From the NCBI GenBank assembly GCA_028703735.1, contig JAQVMI010000024.1:1-12186 (forward strand): a DNA stretch of 12,186 nt. Reading direction: 5' to 3'. Origin of the DNA: Candidatus Cloacimonadota bacterium. GTDB taxonomy: Bacteria; Cloacimonadota; Cloacimonadia; Cloacimonadales; Cloacimonadaceae. Of this stretch, positions 1 to 6,065 are shown in pieces (positions within the stretch are counted from its first letter, which is position 1; the number at the start of each line of letters is the position of its first letter). Made by a program: the position numbers and the translations under genes. Below the pieces are notes generated by a model, which made no database searches, was not told the DNA's origin, and saw only the letters and a list, made by a program, of their open reading frames with translations.

Positions 1-1714
1 TGCCGGAACTCCACGTGACAGTGACGGTTCCGCTATATGGACCACCAACTACTGTGGGGGTAAATGTAGCATAGAAACTGGTAGATTCACCTGCTGTAAG
101 AGCATGGTCGATCGGGGCAATTTCCTCTACTCCATAATAAGTATCAGAGGTGCTAATGCTGGAAATGTTTAGAGAAGCAGCTCCGGTATTTGTGATGGTG
201 AATTGTTTCTTCAGGGTGGTACCTGTCTGAATAGTACCAAAAGCCCATGCCTCCGTTAGAGTGGGATTAATGGCAAATTGAGCTTCAGAAGGTGGTTCCC
301 GAACTATGATATTATCCAAATCGAAGTAATAGTCTCCAGCACCCCAGGTTCCGATGAATTTCACATTGATGGTCTGAGTATCGTAGGTTGTCAACGGAAG
401 GGTTATGGTTGCATAAGCATTGCTGGTGACATGATTGGTGGAGTTTATCGTGTAGATAGTGCTATATGCTCCACCATTTGCAGAAATCTGCACCTGGAAG
501 TTATCGCTGGCACCCAGAGTTGTAGCAGTGGCAGGATAACCAGTGTAATTCACAATACGGTAATCGAACTTTAGTTCGCATACGGCAACCATTGGACCAA
601 TCGGGTTGGTTGCAATGTTGCATGAAGTATTGTAACTATATAGGTCGGATGTAAGTCCATTACCACCGCCGTTACCGTGAGTTGCGTTAACTGACATCGT
701 TCCTGTCCAGTTAGCCGGCAACGATGTGCTGGCACTGAAATCCTGCGAATAGGGTATCGGCAGGGTTGTACTCAAGGTTGAGGCGGTTACGGTGGGAATC
801 GTCCCATCAGTCTTGAAATCAATATCTGTGAGACTATTGGTATAAGGCCATATCTTGAATTCATAGGCAGTATTGGACGTTAATCCCGTAAATGTGTAGG
901 TGTTAGCACCTACAACATGTGCTACGTTTATAGCAGCATTGTTATCTGTCCACACCGCATCATCTGCCACAGGAGTTCCGTCAGCAACAGACGCGTAAGT
1001 TCCCGGGCTTTTAATCGCCTGAATCAAATACTTTGCAGGTAATTGTGCACCCGTTGAACCTGTCCAGTTTAACTGAACCGAAGTATAGTTCAGGGTACCG
1101 GCTGCAAAATCGGTAACATGGTTTGTCGGTTCAGGATAAACAACAGCACTTATGCCCACAAATTTGATATTGGGACGGGAATACGAAGTGTAGAGGCTGG
1201 CAGGAGTAGCACTGTCAGCAGCGTTAGAAATAAACCTGTAAGAAGGAGACGTAGAGGTATATCTCCATTCAACATAAGGGGACACATAAGGTGTATTTAC
1301 TGTCTCGATTAATACTTCCAGATTACCTGATCCATTATAAGCAGTGTCAGTAATATCATAATTAAACCAACCAGTTGCATTAGCCGTGACAGATGCATCA
1401 AAAACAAGAGCTGCTCCTGTTACTTGGTTTGCCCAAGTGTCACCCGCCAGTGTGTTACTGGCTGTGCTCTTAAGGTATATCTTAGTCGGGATTGCTGTAG
1501 TAGTGTTTGCGATACCGCAGTACCATTGCAGATGAGTGATAGTGCCAGCTCCGGCACTGATCTCAGATCCCAGATATACCGCCGCTGAACGATAGTATTT
1601 GTAGTAAGTACTCATCGGTGGGCGCTGGGAACTTGTTCCGGTTCCGATAATCACATCGGCAAAAGCCAGGCCGGCTATTGCCAATACGCATAATAGTATT
1701 AATAATTTCTTCAT
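1..1714 (-). CDS. Secreted multidomain surface protein (FN3 / choice-of-anchor type), C-terminus off the window
   Basis: The frame is open for 571 codons from ATG 1714-1712 to the left edge, so the protein is partial. A Sec signal peptide is clear: MKK, a leucine-rich core, then an Ala-x-Ala-like site near residue 20. Residues about 21-190 are a Thr/Ser/Tyr-rich beta region. About 200-300 reads as a fibronectin type III domain (strand VQLNWTGS, later AYEFKIWPYTNS). About 312-470 resembles a choice-of-anchor/jelly-roll domain (IPYSQDF, LPANWTG, YFDLDNIIV). About 475-571 resembles an ASH/choice-of-anchor D domain (FGTIQTGTTLKKQFTITNTG). Such proteins are usually exported to the surface through a C-terminal sorting or FlgD-like domain, which cannot be seen here. 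The Shine-Dalgarno AAGGAG (1725-1730) lies 10 nt before the start. The exact function is unknown; adhesion or a cell-surface role is inference. Open frames on the opposite strand here are shadows. Confidence 0.88.
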   Translation of the reverse strand, partial: MKKLLILLCVLAIAGLAFADVIIGTGTSSQRPPMSTYYKYYRSAAVYLGSEISAGAGTITHLQWYCGIANTTTAIPTKIYLKSTASNTLAGDTWANQVTGAALVFDASVTANATGWFNYDITDTAYNGSGNLEVLIETVNTPYVSPYVEWRYTSTSPSYRFISNAADSATPASLYTSYSRPNIKFVGISAVVYPEPTNHVTDFAAGTLNYTSVQLNWTGSTGAQLPAKYLIQAIKSPGTYASVADGTPVADDAVWTDNNAAINVAHVVGANTYTFTGLTSNTAYEFKIWPYTNSLTDIDFKTDGTIPTVTASTLSTTLPIPYSQDFSASTSLPANWTGTMSVNATHGNGGGNGLTSDLYSYNTSCNIATNPIGPMVAVCELKFDYRIVNYTGYPATATTLGASDNFQVQISANGGAYSTIYTINSTNHVTSNAYATITLPLTTYDTQTINVKFIGTWGAGDYYFDLDNIIVREPPSEAQFAINPTLTEAWAFGTIQTGTTLKKQFTITNTGAASLNISSISTSDTYYGVEEIAPIDHALTAGESTSFYATFTPTVVGGPYSGTVTVTWSSG

Positions 1715-1792
1715 AGTAAGAAAACTCCTTTTAAGATGCTTTTCTTGAAGAGGTTATTTTGTTTAGGTTATCGGCTTTGCCACAATACATCT

Positions 1793-1931
1793 GTTATTCC
1801 TGATGCCTTGCTTGTCATACCAGTCTCTTTTGTCATTCCGGACTCTTTTGTCATTCCGGACTTGATCCGGAATCCAGTTTTAGATGGATTCCTGCCTTCG
1901 CAGGAATGACATAAAAATAAACTGGAATGAC
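1793..1931 (-). repeat. Solo inverted copy of the dual-hairpin REP/BIME-like element, with 18-bp half-unit duplications
   Basis: The core is 1850-1910: a hairpin ATTCCGGA/TCCGGAAT, a short linker, then ATTCCTGC/GCAGGAAT with a TTCG loop. It has the same two hairpins as the array at 4112-4698 but in the opposite orientation and with a shorter middle. To the left, the outer half is repeated in 18-bp steps (starts 1814, 1832, 1850), each beginning GTCATTCC or GTCATACC. Degraded half-units continue at 1793 and to the right (GGAATGAC ends near 1931). The family is typical of bacterial interspersed palindromic repeats. An open frame across it on the minus strand (1768-2253) is a repeat-derived artefact. 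Confidence 0.8.
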
Positions 1932-2177
1932 ATATTGGTAAACTGGAAGACAACCTGGGATAAAAGAAGGACAAGCAGTTGTTTGGGGCAAAGCTTTGCT
2001 TGTTTTTGATGGTTAAGGGTGTGGGGAAAACTGAGCTGATTATGCAGGCACACGTACGACGTAATAATGTGCGATGATTATTAGGCAAAGAGTGTGCGGG
2101 GGGAATCAGATTTAGTTTTCCAGATGTAGAAGTGTAATTTATTTTCTGAAGTAGGTAAGTTATAGAAATTGTGGCAC

Positions 2178-2240
2178 TTTGCACACGCAGCAAACCCGCA
2201 TTTATCCTATTGGGAATAGGGTTCTGTGGCGGTGTGCAAA
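2178..2240. other. Long imperfect stem-loop, possible structured leader RNA
   Basis: A 9-bp perfect outer inverted repeat, TTTGCACAC (2178-2186) and GTGTGCAAA (2232-2240), encloses an inner hairpin CCTATT-GGG-AATAGG (2206-2220). An alternative AACCC/GGGTT pairing could compete with the inner stem. It lies downstream, in the minus-strand sense, of a TTGACA-containing motif at 2414-2419, so it could be transcribed in a long leader or a small RNA. No known RNA family was recognised. Function is inference only. Confidence 0.4.
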
Positions 2241-2390
2241 ACAATAAACTCAAAGTAACATCCTCTGGCTCATCTGCCGATTTTCTAAAAACACGAAAAC
2301 ACGTAGCTCAAAAAAAAGAGCCACCAATCTAACGACACCAACGCCATGCATTTAACATGACATTCGCATGGGAAATTCACCATGCAAACC

Positions 2391-2419
2391 AATAATGCTA
2401 TAGTGCAAATTAATGTCAA
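2391..2419 (-). promoter_or_regulatory. Promoter-like motif with perfect TTGACA
   Basis: On the minus strand, TTGACA occupies 2419-2414. A 16-bp spacer leads to CATTAT, which matches the TATAAT consensus at 4 of 6 positions. A small hairpin GCATGG/CCATGC (2366-2371 and 2380-2385) lies where the transcript would begin. The nearest minus-strand gene is the surface protein, nearly 700 bp away, so either a very long leader or an unannotated RNA would be implied. The evidence is the -35 match only; a chance match is quite possible. Confidence 0.25.
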
Positions 2420-2454
2420 GCAGAAAAATGAGTTTTTTTTGTGTAGCCGGATGG

Positions 2455-2714
2455 CTATGAGTTAAAAGTTAGAAGTTAGAAGTTAAAAGTTAAGGGAGAC
2501 AGGTTTGATTATTGAGAGATTCGCTAATTATAATTCGGTGTTCTCGGTGGTGAAAAAGTGGAAAGGTGAAAAGGTGGAAAGGTGAAACCAGGTTTGAAGA
2601 ACGAAGGGACTTGGTAAGTTTTTCTCGGTGTTCTCGGTGTTCTCGGTGGTGAAAATAATGTGAAAAGGGAGGGTAAAAGTTAAAAGTTAAGGGAGACGGG
2701 TTTGAAGATTGAGG
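2455..2714. repeat. Purine-rich mosaic of short direct repeats
   Basis: The stretch contains runs of the heptad AGTTAAA/AGTTAGA (2461-2495 and 2675-2690). A longer module AAAAGTTAAGGGAGACRGG followed by TTTGA appears twice about 200 bp apart (starting near 2484 and 2682). TTCTCGGTG units precede GGTGAAAA near 2540 and, in three tandem copies, near 2620-2650. Between them are GTGGAAAG/GTGAAAAG variants. The base use is strongly A/G biased on the + strand. This looks like non-coding slippage-generated sequence; no gene is supported. Confidence 0.65.
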
Positions 2715-2758
2715 GGTTTTGTTTTGAGTTGGATAGGCTGGAAGGGTTTTCCTGGAAA

Positions 2759-2799
2759 ATTCGTGTAGATTCGTGATCTTTTATTTGTGTTAATTCGTG
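2759..2799. repeat. ATTCGTG short repeats
   Basis: ATTCGTG occurs at 2759-2765, 2769-2775 and again from 2793, with TTTGTGTTA between. In the minus-strand reading this gives the INTNKRSRIYTNF-type string that often appears as a false peptide in bacterial genomes. It is treated as a non-coding dispersed repeat. Assignment to a family is from pattern memory, not a search. Confidence 0.45.
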
Positions 2800-2837
2800 G
2801 GAGGTTTTTTGTTGCGTTTTTATGGCTCACTTTTTTT

Positions 2838-2931
2838 AACTCACAACTGAAGCCGTTAGAACTTGGGTATAAGCTGAAGTTGGGGGATGGCTTCAGTTGT
2901 AAGTCAAAGTTCATGCTTCAGTTGTAAGTCA
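2838..2931. repeat. Inverted and direct repeat set around GGCTTCAGTTGTAAGTC
   Basis: A 17-bp arm at 2838-2854 pairs with 2889-2905 (15 of 17 positions), leaving a loop of about 34 nt that itself begins ACTT and ends AAGT. The right arm is then repeated directly: GCTTCAGTTGTAAGTCAAA at 2890-2908 and again from about 2915 to 2933, with 4-6 bp between. It could fold into a stable stem-loop in either transcript direction. No T-tract follows, so a simple intrinsic terminator is not supported. Confidence 0.6.
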
Positions 2932-2954
2932 AAAGAAAATGGCTATGTTTTGCA

Positions 2955-3074
2955 TTAGTCCTTGCTGCCAAATAAAATAGAGACAAATCCAAGTAGGTCA
3001 ACGGCAGCAATGACTCCTGCTACAACGGCAGCAATGACTCCTGCTACAACGTAGTTGGTGGCTTTATTAAGCAT
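2955..3074 (-). CDS. Doubtful 39-codon hydrophobic ORF with 8-residue tandem repeat
   Basis: ATG 3074-3072 follows AAAGGA by about 5 nt, and the frame runs to TAA 2957-2955. The product would be one Ala/Val/Ile/Gly helix containing VAGVIAAV twice, then DLLGFVSILFGSKD, so a possible single-pass membrane peptide. The duplication comes from an exact 24-bp tandem repeat at 2999-3022 and 3023-3046. The start and stop both fall inside 12-bp direct repeats (GCATTAGTCCTT at 3071-3082 and 2952-2963). That makes it as likely to be a repeat artefact as a gene. A frame extended to a TTG at 3140 would reach almost to the ZIP stop. No family was recognised. Confidence 0.25.
   Translation of the reverse strand: MLNKATNYVVAGVIAAVVAGVIAAVDLLGFVSILFGSKD
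2999..3046. repeat. 24-bp perfect tandem duplication
   Basis: Two identical 24-bp units abut at 2999-3022 and 3023-3046. An 11-bp piece of the unit, ATGACTCCTGC, occurs a third time at 3128-3138, just past the stop of the ZIP gene. Confidence 0.9.
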
Positions 3075-3080
3075 TAGTCC

Positions 3081-3128
3081 TTTAGCCCGTGTAATTGGCA
3101 ATAAACTATAACATCTCAGTGGGCTAAA
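3081..3128. repeat. Inverted repeat TTTAGCCC/GGGCTAAA downstream of the ZIP gene
   Basis: The perfect 8-bp arms at 3081-3088 and 3121-3128 are separated by 32 nt and begin about 16 bp past the ZIP stop codon. The structure could protect or end the ZIP transcript. It has no following U-tract on the minus strand, so calling it an intrinsic terminator is not justified. Confidence 0.45.
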
Positions 3129-3143
3129 TGACTCCTGCAAAGT

Positions 3144-3929
3144 TTACCCCAGGGCAACATCAAGGGTCATCATCACAGAAAAGCCAAGCATTACGCCCAT
3201 TGTGGCAAGATGACCATATTTGCCTCTTTGCGATTCGGGGATAACCTCTTCCACCACCACGTAAATCATAGCTCCAGCAGCAAAGGCAAGAGCATAGGGT
3301 AAAACAGGACGTGCAGCCAATGCCATTACCGCACCCAGAACACCGCCAACGGGTTCCACCATTCCCGAAAACTGTCCCCAGAAAAAGCTCTTCCCGCGGG
3401 ACATCCCTTCACGGCGCAGAGGAATTGAAACGGCAGCTCCTTCCGGTAAATTCTGGATTCCAATACCCAAAGCCAGGGCTATTGCAGAAGCTACGGCTGC
3501 ATTAGTTGCCCCATAAGCCAAAGCACCAAAGGCAACACCTACGGCAAGTCCCTCGGGAAAATTGTGCAGGGTTATGGCAATAAACAGCAGCGTAGATTTA
3601 CCCCAAGGACTTTTTAAGCCTTCGCGTTCCAGTCCATCGGAATGAATATGCATGTGGGGGATTAGTAAATCTATGATGCGTAAAAAGAAACCTCCTGCCA
3701 GGAAACCAATTACGGCAGGTATGGGGCTTCCATCACTCAGCTCTATAGCCGGGTTAAGCAAGCTCCAAAAACTGGCTGCAATCATAACACCGGCAGCAAA
3801 ACCCAACATGGTATCTAATATCGACTGCCTGATGCTTTTGAAAAACAGGACAAAGCTGGAGCCAAGAGCTGTCATAAACCAAGTGAACAAGGTTCCTAAC
3901 AGGGCAAGAAGAATGGGGCTTTCGGGCAT
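3144..3929 (-). CDS. ZIP-family metal transporter (GufA-like)
   Basis: This 261-residue integral membrane protein should move divalent metal (typically zinc) across the inner membrane toward the cytoplasm. About eight hydrophobic segments are visible. The family signature in TM4 is present (HNFPEG, residues 122-127) and so is the TM5 counterpart (QNLPEG, 159-164), both of which line the metal-binding site. VVVEEVIPES (225-233) near the C-terminus is also typical. A His-rich stretch, PHMHIHSD (91-98), precedes TM4 and matches the variable loop of ZIPs. Length and layout fit the GufA/ZIP11-like bacterial branch. The start ATG follows AGGGAG (3935-3940) by 5 nt. The gene stands alone, set off from the upstream operon by the repeat array. 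Substrate specificity cannot be told from sequence. Confidence 0.92.
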   Translation of the reverse strand: MPESPILLALLGTLFTWFMTALGSSFVLFFKSIRQSILDTMLGFAAGVMIAASFWSLLNPAIELSDGSPIPAVIGFLAGGFFLRIIDLLIPHMHIHSDGLEREGLKSPWGKSTLLFIAITLHNFPEGLAVGVAFGALAYGATNAAVASAIALALGIGIQNLPEGAAVSIPLRREGMSRGKSFFWGQFSGMVEPVGGVLGAVMALAARPVLPYALAFAAGAMIYVVVEEVIPESQRGKYGHLATMGVMLGFSVMMTLDVALG

Positions 3930-3953
3930 TGGGGCTCCCTTTTTTTGTAAGTT

Positions 3954-3997
3954 ATGGGCGTAACAATAGTATGCAATTAGCAGATTGTGTCGCCCAT
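3954..3997 (-). promoter_or_regulatory. Putative ZIP gene promoter inside a 7-bp inverted repeat
   Basis: On the minus strand, GCGACA (3993-3988) and TACTAT (3971-3966) are 16 bp apart, each matching four of six sigma-70 consensus positions. The pair sits within perfect arms ATGGGCG (3954-3960) and CGCCCAT (3991-3997), so the outer arm overlaps the -35. This could be an operator or leader structure. Weak matches keep confidence low. Confidence 0.25.
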
Positions 3998-4027
3998 AAA
4001 GGGCTTTGTATTGTGGTATTTGTTAAT

Positions 4028-4080
4028 CGAGGGGTTTCGCTTCGCTTCACACCCTCGCTATGATATTTCGCCCTACGGGC
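4028..4080. other. Two small hairpins between the ZIP gene and the repeat array
   Basis: CGAGGG (4028-4033) pairs with CCCTCG (4052-4057) around a TTCGCTTCGC-rich loop. GCCC-TAC-GGGC (4070-4080) follows. A second small hairpin of the same kind, GCCC-ATAAA-GGGC, is at 3992-4004, and both of these small ones are followed by TTTGT on the + strand. In the direction of operon transcription no U-tract follows, so they are possible RNA 3'-end structures rather than clear terminators. Nothing else was seen between 3998 and 4111. Confidence 0.4.
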
Positions 4081-4111
4081 TTTGTGAATAGCTTGCATAT
4101 TTTCAAAATCT

Positions 4112-4698
4112 GTCATTCCTGCGGAGGCAGGAATCCAGTCCTATAGATTTCGAATCCAGTTGCATAGATTCCGGATCAAGTCCGGAAAGACAAAATCTGT
4201 CATTCCTGCGGAGGCAGGAATCCAGTCCTATAGATTTCGAATCCAGTTGCATAGATTCCGGATCAAGTCCGGAATGACAAAATCTGTCATTCCTGCGGAG
4301 GCAGGAATCCAGTCCTATAGATTTCGAATCCAGTTGCATAGATTCCGGATCAAGTCCGGAATGACAAAATATGTCATTCCTGCGGAGGCAGGAATCCAGT
4401 CCTATAGATTTCGAATCCAGTTGCATAGATTCCGGATCAAGTCCGGAATGACAAAGTACACCGGAATGACAAAATATGTCATACCTGCGGAGGCAGGAAT
4501 CCAGTTCTATAGATTTCGAATCCAGTTGCATAGATTCCGGATCAAGTCCGGAATGACAAAGTACACCGGAATGACAAAATATGTCATACCTGCGGAGGCA
4601 GGAATCCAGTCCTATAGATTTCGAATCCAGTTGCATAGATTCCGGATCAAGTCCGGAATGACAAAGTACACCGGAATGACAAAGTACACCGGAAAGAC
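4112..4698 (+). repeat. Array of six 80-bp dual-hairpin REP/BIME-like units plus 18-bp half-units
   Basis: Units occupy 4112-4191, 4199-4278, 4286-4365, 4373-4452, 4478-4557 and 4583-4662. Each unit has 8-bp terminal inverted repeats GTCATTCC and GGAATGAC. A left hairpin is ATTCCTGC-GGAG-GCAGGAAT and a right hairpin is ATTCCGGA-TCAAG-TCCGGAAT. Units differ at only one to three positions: units 5 and 6 share GTCATACC, and unit 1 ends GGAAAGAC. Junctions are 7 bp (AAAATCT or AAAATAT). From unit 4 onward an 18-bp half-unit, AAAGTACACCGGAATGAC, is added (4453, 4558, 4663, 4681), giving periods of 87 and 105 bp. Both strands stay open because the periods are multiples of three; the resulting 200-residue frames (4103-4738 and 4160-4768) are artefacts. 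The array starts 36 bp past the operon's last stop codon. Confidence 0.93.
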
Positions 4699-4734
4699 AG
4701 TGGTTGTTAAGATATGTTGCATGATAACAGCACA

Positions 4735-5178
4735 TCAATATCTCTTTAAATTGCAGCTTTGTGAATAACGTTCGCCTGGTCTAAGGTATTCAGCGAAATC
4801 AAAATCAAGCTCTATAAGAGCATAATCAGGATCGTCGTATCCAGAAAAATACTCATCGAAAAAGAAGCAACGCTCCGAGGCATCAGCCTTGAGCGTTGCA
4901 TTATGAACCATGGAAGCGATACCGCTAAGCCGGATGTAACCAGTGTGTCCATCTTCCAATAGAGGGATACATACTTCCACGAACTTGTTATTGGTAATTT
5001 GTGCAACCTTGGAATCTCCGCTGAAAGTAGCAATAAAATAGCGGTCTTTATGCAGGAAAAGCACTACGGGTCGCACACGGGCTTGTTTTTTGTCTATTGT
5101 GGCAAGATACACGTATTGGTTTTGCTTTATAGAAGCCATAATTTCTTGTTGCAACGCAGATTCGGATGTTCTTGCCAT
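4735..5178 (-). CDS. Pyridoxamine 5'-phosphate oxidase family, FMN-binding split-barrel protein
   Basis: The 147-residue protein fits the small PNPOx-like flavoprotein class, which binds FMN or a related flavin in a split beta-barrel dimer. The first barrel strands are YVYLATID (22-29) and RVRPVVLFLHKDRYFIATFS (34-53). Next comes SKVAQITNNKFVEVCI (56-71), the family's usual helix-strand after the flavin site, and then YIRLSGIA (81-88). The substrate of such stand-alone members is usually unknown, and true PdxH activity is not implied because the protein is too short. It is the last gene of the operon: 14 nt separate its start from the cyclophilin stop. AAAGGA precedes the ATG by about 10 nt. 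FMN supply links loosely to ribH at the head of the same run, but that is only an observation of context. Confidence 0.85.
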   Translation of the reverse strand: MARTSESALQQEIMASIKQNQYVYLATIDKKQARVRPVVLFLHKDRYFIATFSGDSKVAQITNNKFVEVCIPLLEDGHTGYIRLSGIASMVHNATLKADASERCFFFDEYFSGYDDPDYALIELDFDFAEYLRPGERYSQSCNLKRY

Positions 5179-5192
5179 AATATTGGTATCCT

Positions 5193-6050
5193 TTATTTGG
5201 GGATGGATACACCAGTGATGAAGGCTTGATTTTCGGCATTAGGATTATCCGAGCGATCGCGGGGTAAGCCTTCAATTTTGTGCACAACGTCCATGCCTTT
5301 GGTAACAGCTCCGAATACAGTGTGTTTACCGTCCAACCAAGGAGTTCCATCCTTTTTGGTAACGATAAAGAACTGGCTTCCATTGGTATTGGGTCCTGAA
5401 TTCGCCATACAAATAGTGCCATACTCCACTTTTGCTTTCAAAATCTGAGAAGTTAGCGGAGCAGAGAATCCGGTTTTTGTACGGTAATATTCCAGATTGT
5501 TCTTCATAAGTGGTTCCAGGCTGCGCTGTGCCTGACATTCTTTTACCAAAGCGGCAATTTCGGCATCCGGGCTTTTAGATTCCTGCATATAGGGCATGAT
5601 GATCTTGTTCCACACTAATTCTGCGGCAGCTTGATCTTTGATCTCACCTTTTAACTCTGCACCTGGTGCATAGCATTCGTCTTCGAAGGTATAACCGGGA
5701 CCGCCCTGTCCATCGTTTGTGCGAATGTCATCCTTAGTATTGGGGCAACCACCCTGGATCATGAAATCCGGGATTACACGGTGAAAATAGGTTCCTTTGT
5801 AGAAGTCTTTCTGAGCAAGAGTAAGGAAGTTTTGAACGGTTTTGGGGGCAATGCCATTCCATAGTTCCAGCTCAATTACTCCGTAAGTGGTATTGATCTC
5901 CACTTTGGTTTTGGGTCCAAGATTATCGGTTAAAGGCACAGTTTCCTCCTTAGGTTTCTCTGTGGCTGTTCTGATCTGGCTGTAAATTGCTACAGAAACC
6001 AGAATCAGGAACACTGTAATTAGGATTAGCTTCAAGCTTTTGTTTTTCAT
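5193..6050 (-). CDS. Membrane-anchored cyclophilin-type peptidyl-prolyl cis-trans isomerase with an internal insert
   Basis: This 285-residue protein should catalyse cis-trans isomerisation of X-Pro bonds during folding of envelope proteins. Residues about 7-23 form a single hydrophobic signal-anchor with no obvious cleavage or lipobox site, followed by a charged linker. The cyclophilin fold starts at about 47. Active-site motifs are FHRVIPDFMIQGG (89-101, Arg91 being the catalytic arginine), GTICMANSGPNTNGSQFFI (211-229) and WLDGKHTVFG (238-247). Between TFEDE (121-125) and the GTICMAN strand lies an insert of roughly 80 residues, charged and helix-like. This accounts for the length above the family's usual 160-190 residues. 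AGGAG lies 7 nt before the ATG. It is 15 nt from the LpxH-like gene upstream and 14 nt from the flavoprotein gene downstream. Confidence 0.94.
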   Translation of the reverse strand: MKNKSLKLILITVFLILVSVAIYSQIRTATEKPKEETVPLTDNLGPKTKVEINTTYGVIELELWNGIAPKTVQNFLTLAQKDFYKGTYFHRVIPDFMIQGGCPNTKDDIRTNDGQGGPGYTFEDECYAPGAELKGEIKDQAAAELVWNKIIMPYMQESKSPDAEIAALVKECQAQRSLEPLMKNNLEYYRTKTGFSAPLTSQILKAKVEYGTICMANSGPNTNGSQFFIVTKKDGTPWLDGKHTVFGAVTKGMDVVHKIEGLPRDRSDNPNAENQAFITGVSIPK

Positions 6051-6065
6051 GATTACTCCTATCTA

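Larger units (their letters stand above)
1715..2954. other. 1.24-kb intergenic region without a convincing gene, repeat-rich
   Basis: No open frame here looks like a protein family. What it holds, left to right: the leader and RBS of the surface-protein gene, the solo palindromic element (1793-1931), about 250 bp with no recognisable feature, a stem-loop at 2178-2240, a promoter-like motif and small hairpin at 2366-2419, an A/G-rich mosaic of direct repeats (2455-2714), ATTCGTG repeats (2759-2799) and an inverted/direct repeat set (2838-2931). The minus-strand frames at 1768-2253 and 2687-2914 translate into Pro/Ser/Asn/Arg-rich strings, including INTNKRSRIYTNF and CHSCEGRNP. These strings are familiar products of translating non-coding repeats. 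Confidence 0.7.

Noticed and set aside
278..1312. Plus-strand ORFs of 98 and 64 codons
   Set aside because: They lie antisense within the long minus-strand surface-protein frame, which has a signal peptide, an RBS and domain structure.
1768..2253. 161-codon minus-strand ORF
   Set aside because: Its C-terminal third is the translated palindromic repeat. The rest is Pro/Ser/Cys-rich without a recognisable domain, and no good ribosome site was seen.
2687..2914. 75-codon minus-strand ORF
   Set aside because: It is built from the ATTCGTG and CTTCAGTTG repeats and gives an Asn/Lys/Arg-rich string typical of non-coding repeat translation.
4028..4080. Rho-independent terminator for the operon
   Set aside because: Hairpins exist, but no U-tract follows them in the direction of operon transcription.
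4112..4698. CRISPR-like array
   Set aside because: Repeats are 80 bp with internal hairpins, and the 7-bp or 25-bp spacers are themselves repeated rather than unique. No cas genes are nearby.
4103..4768. Two overlapping 200-residue proteins on opposite strands
   Set aside because: Both are translations of the 80-bp repeat (strings such as VIPAEAGIQ and CHSGLDPES), open only because the periods are multiples of three. Their composition is that of a known class of false ORFs.
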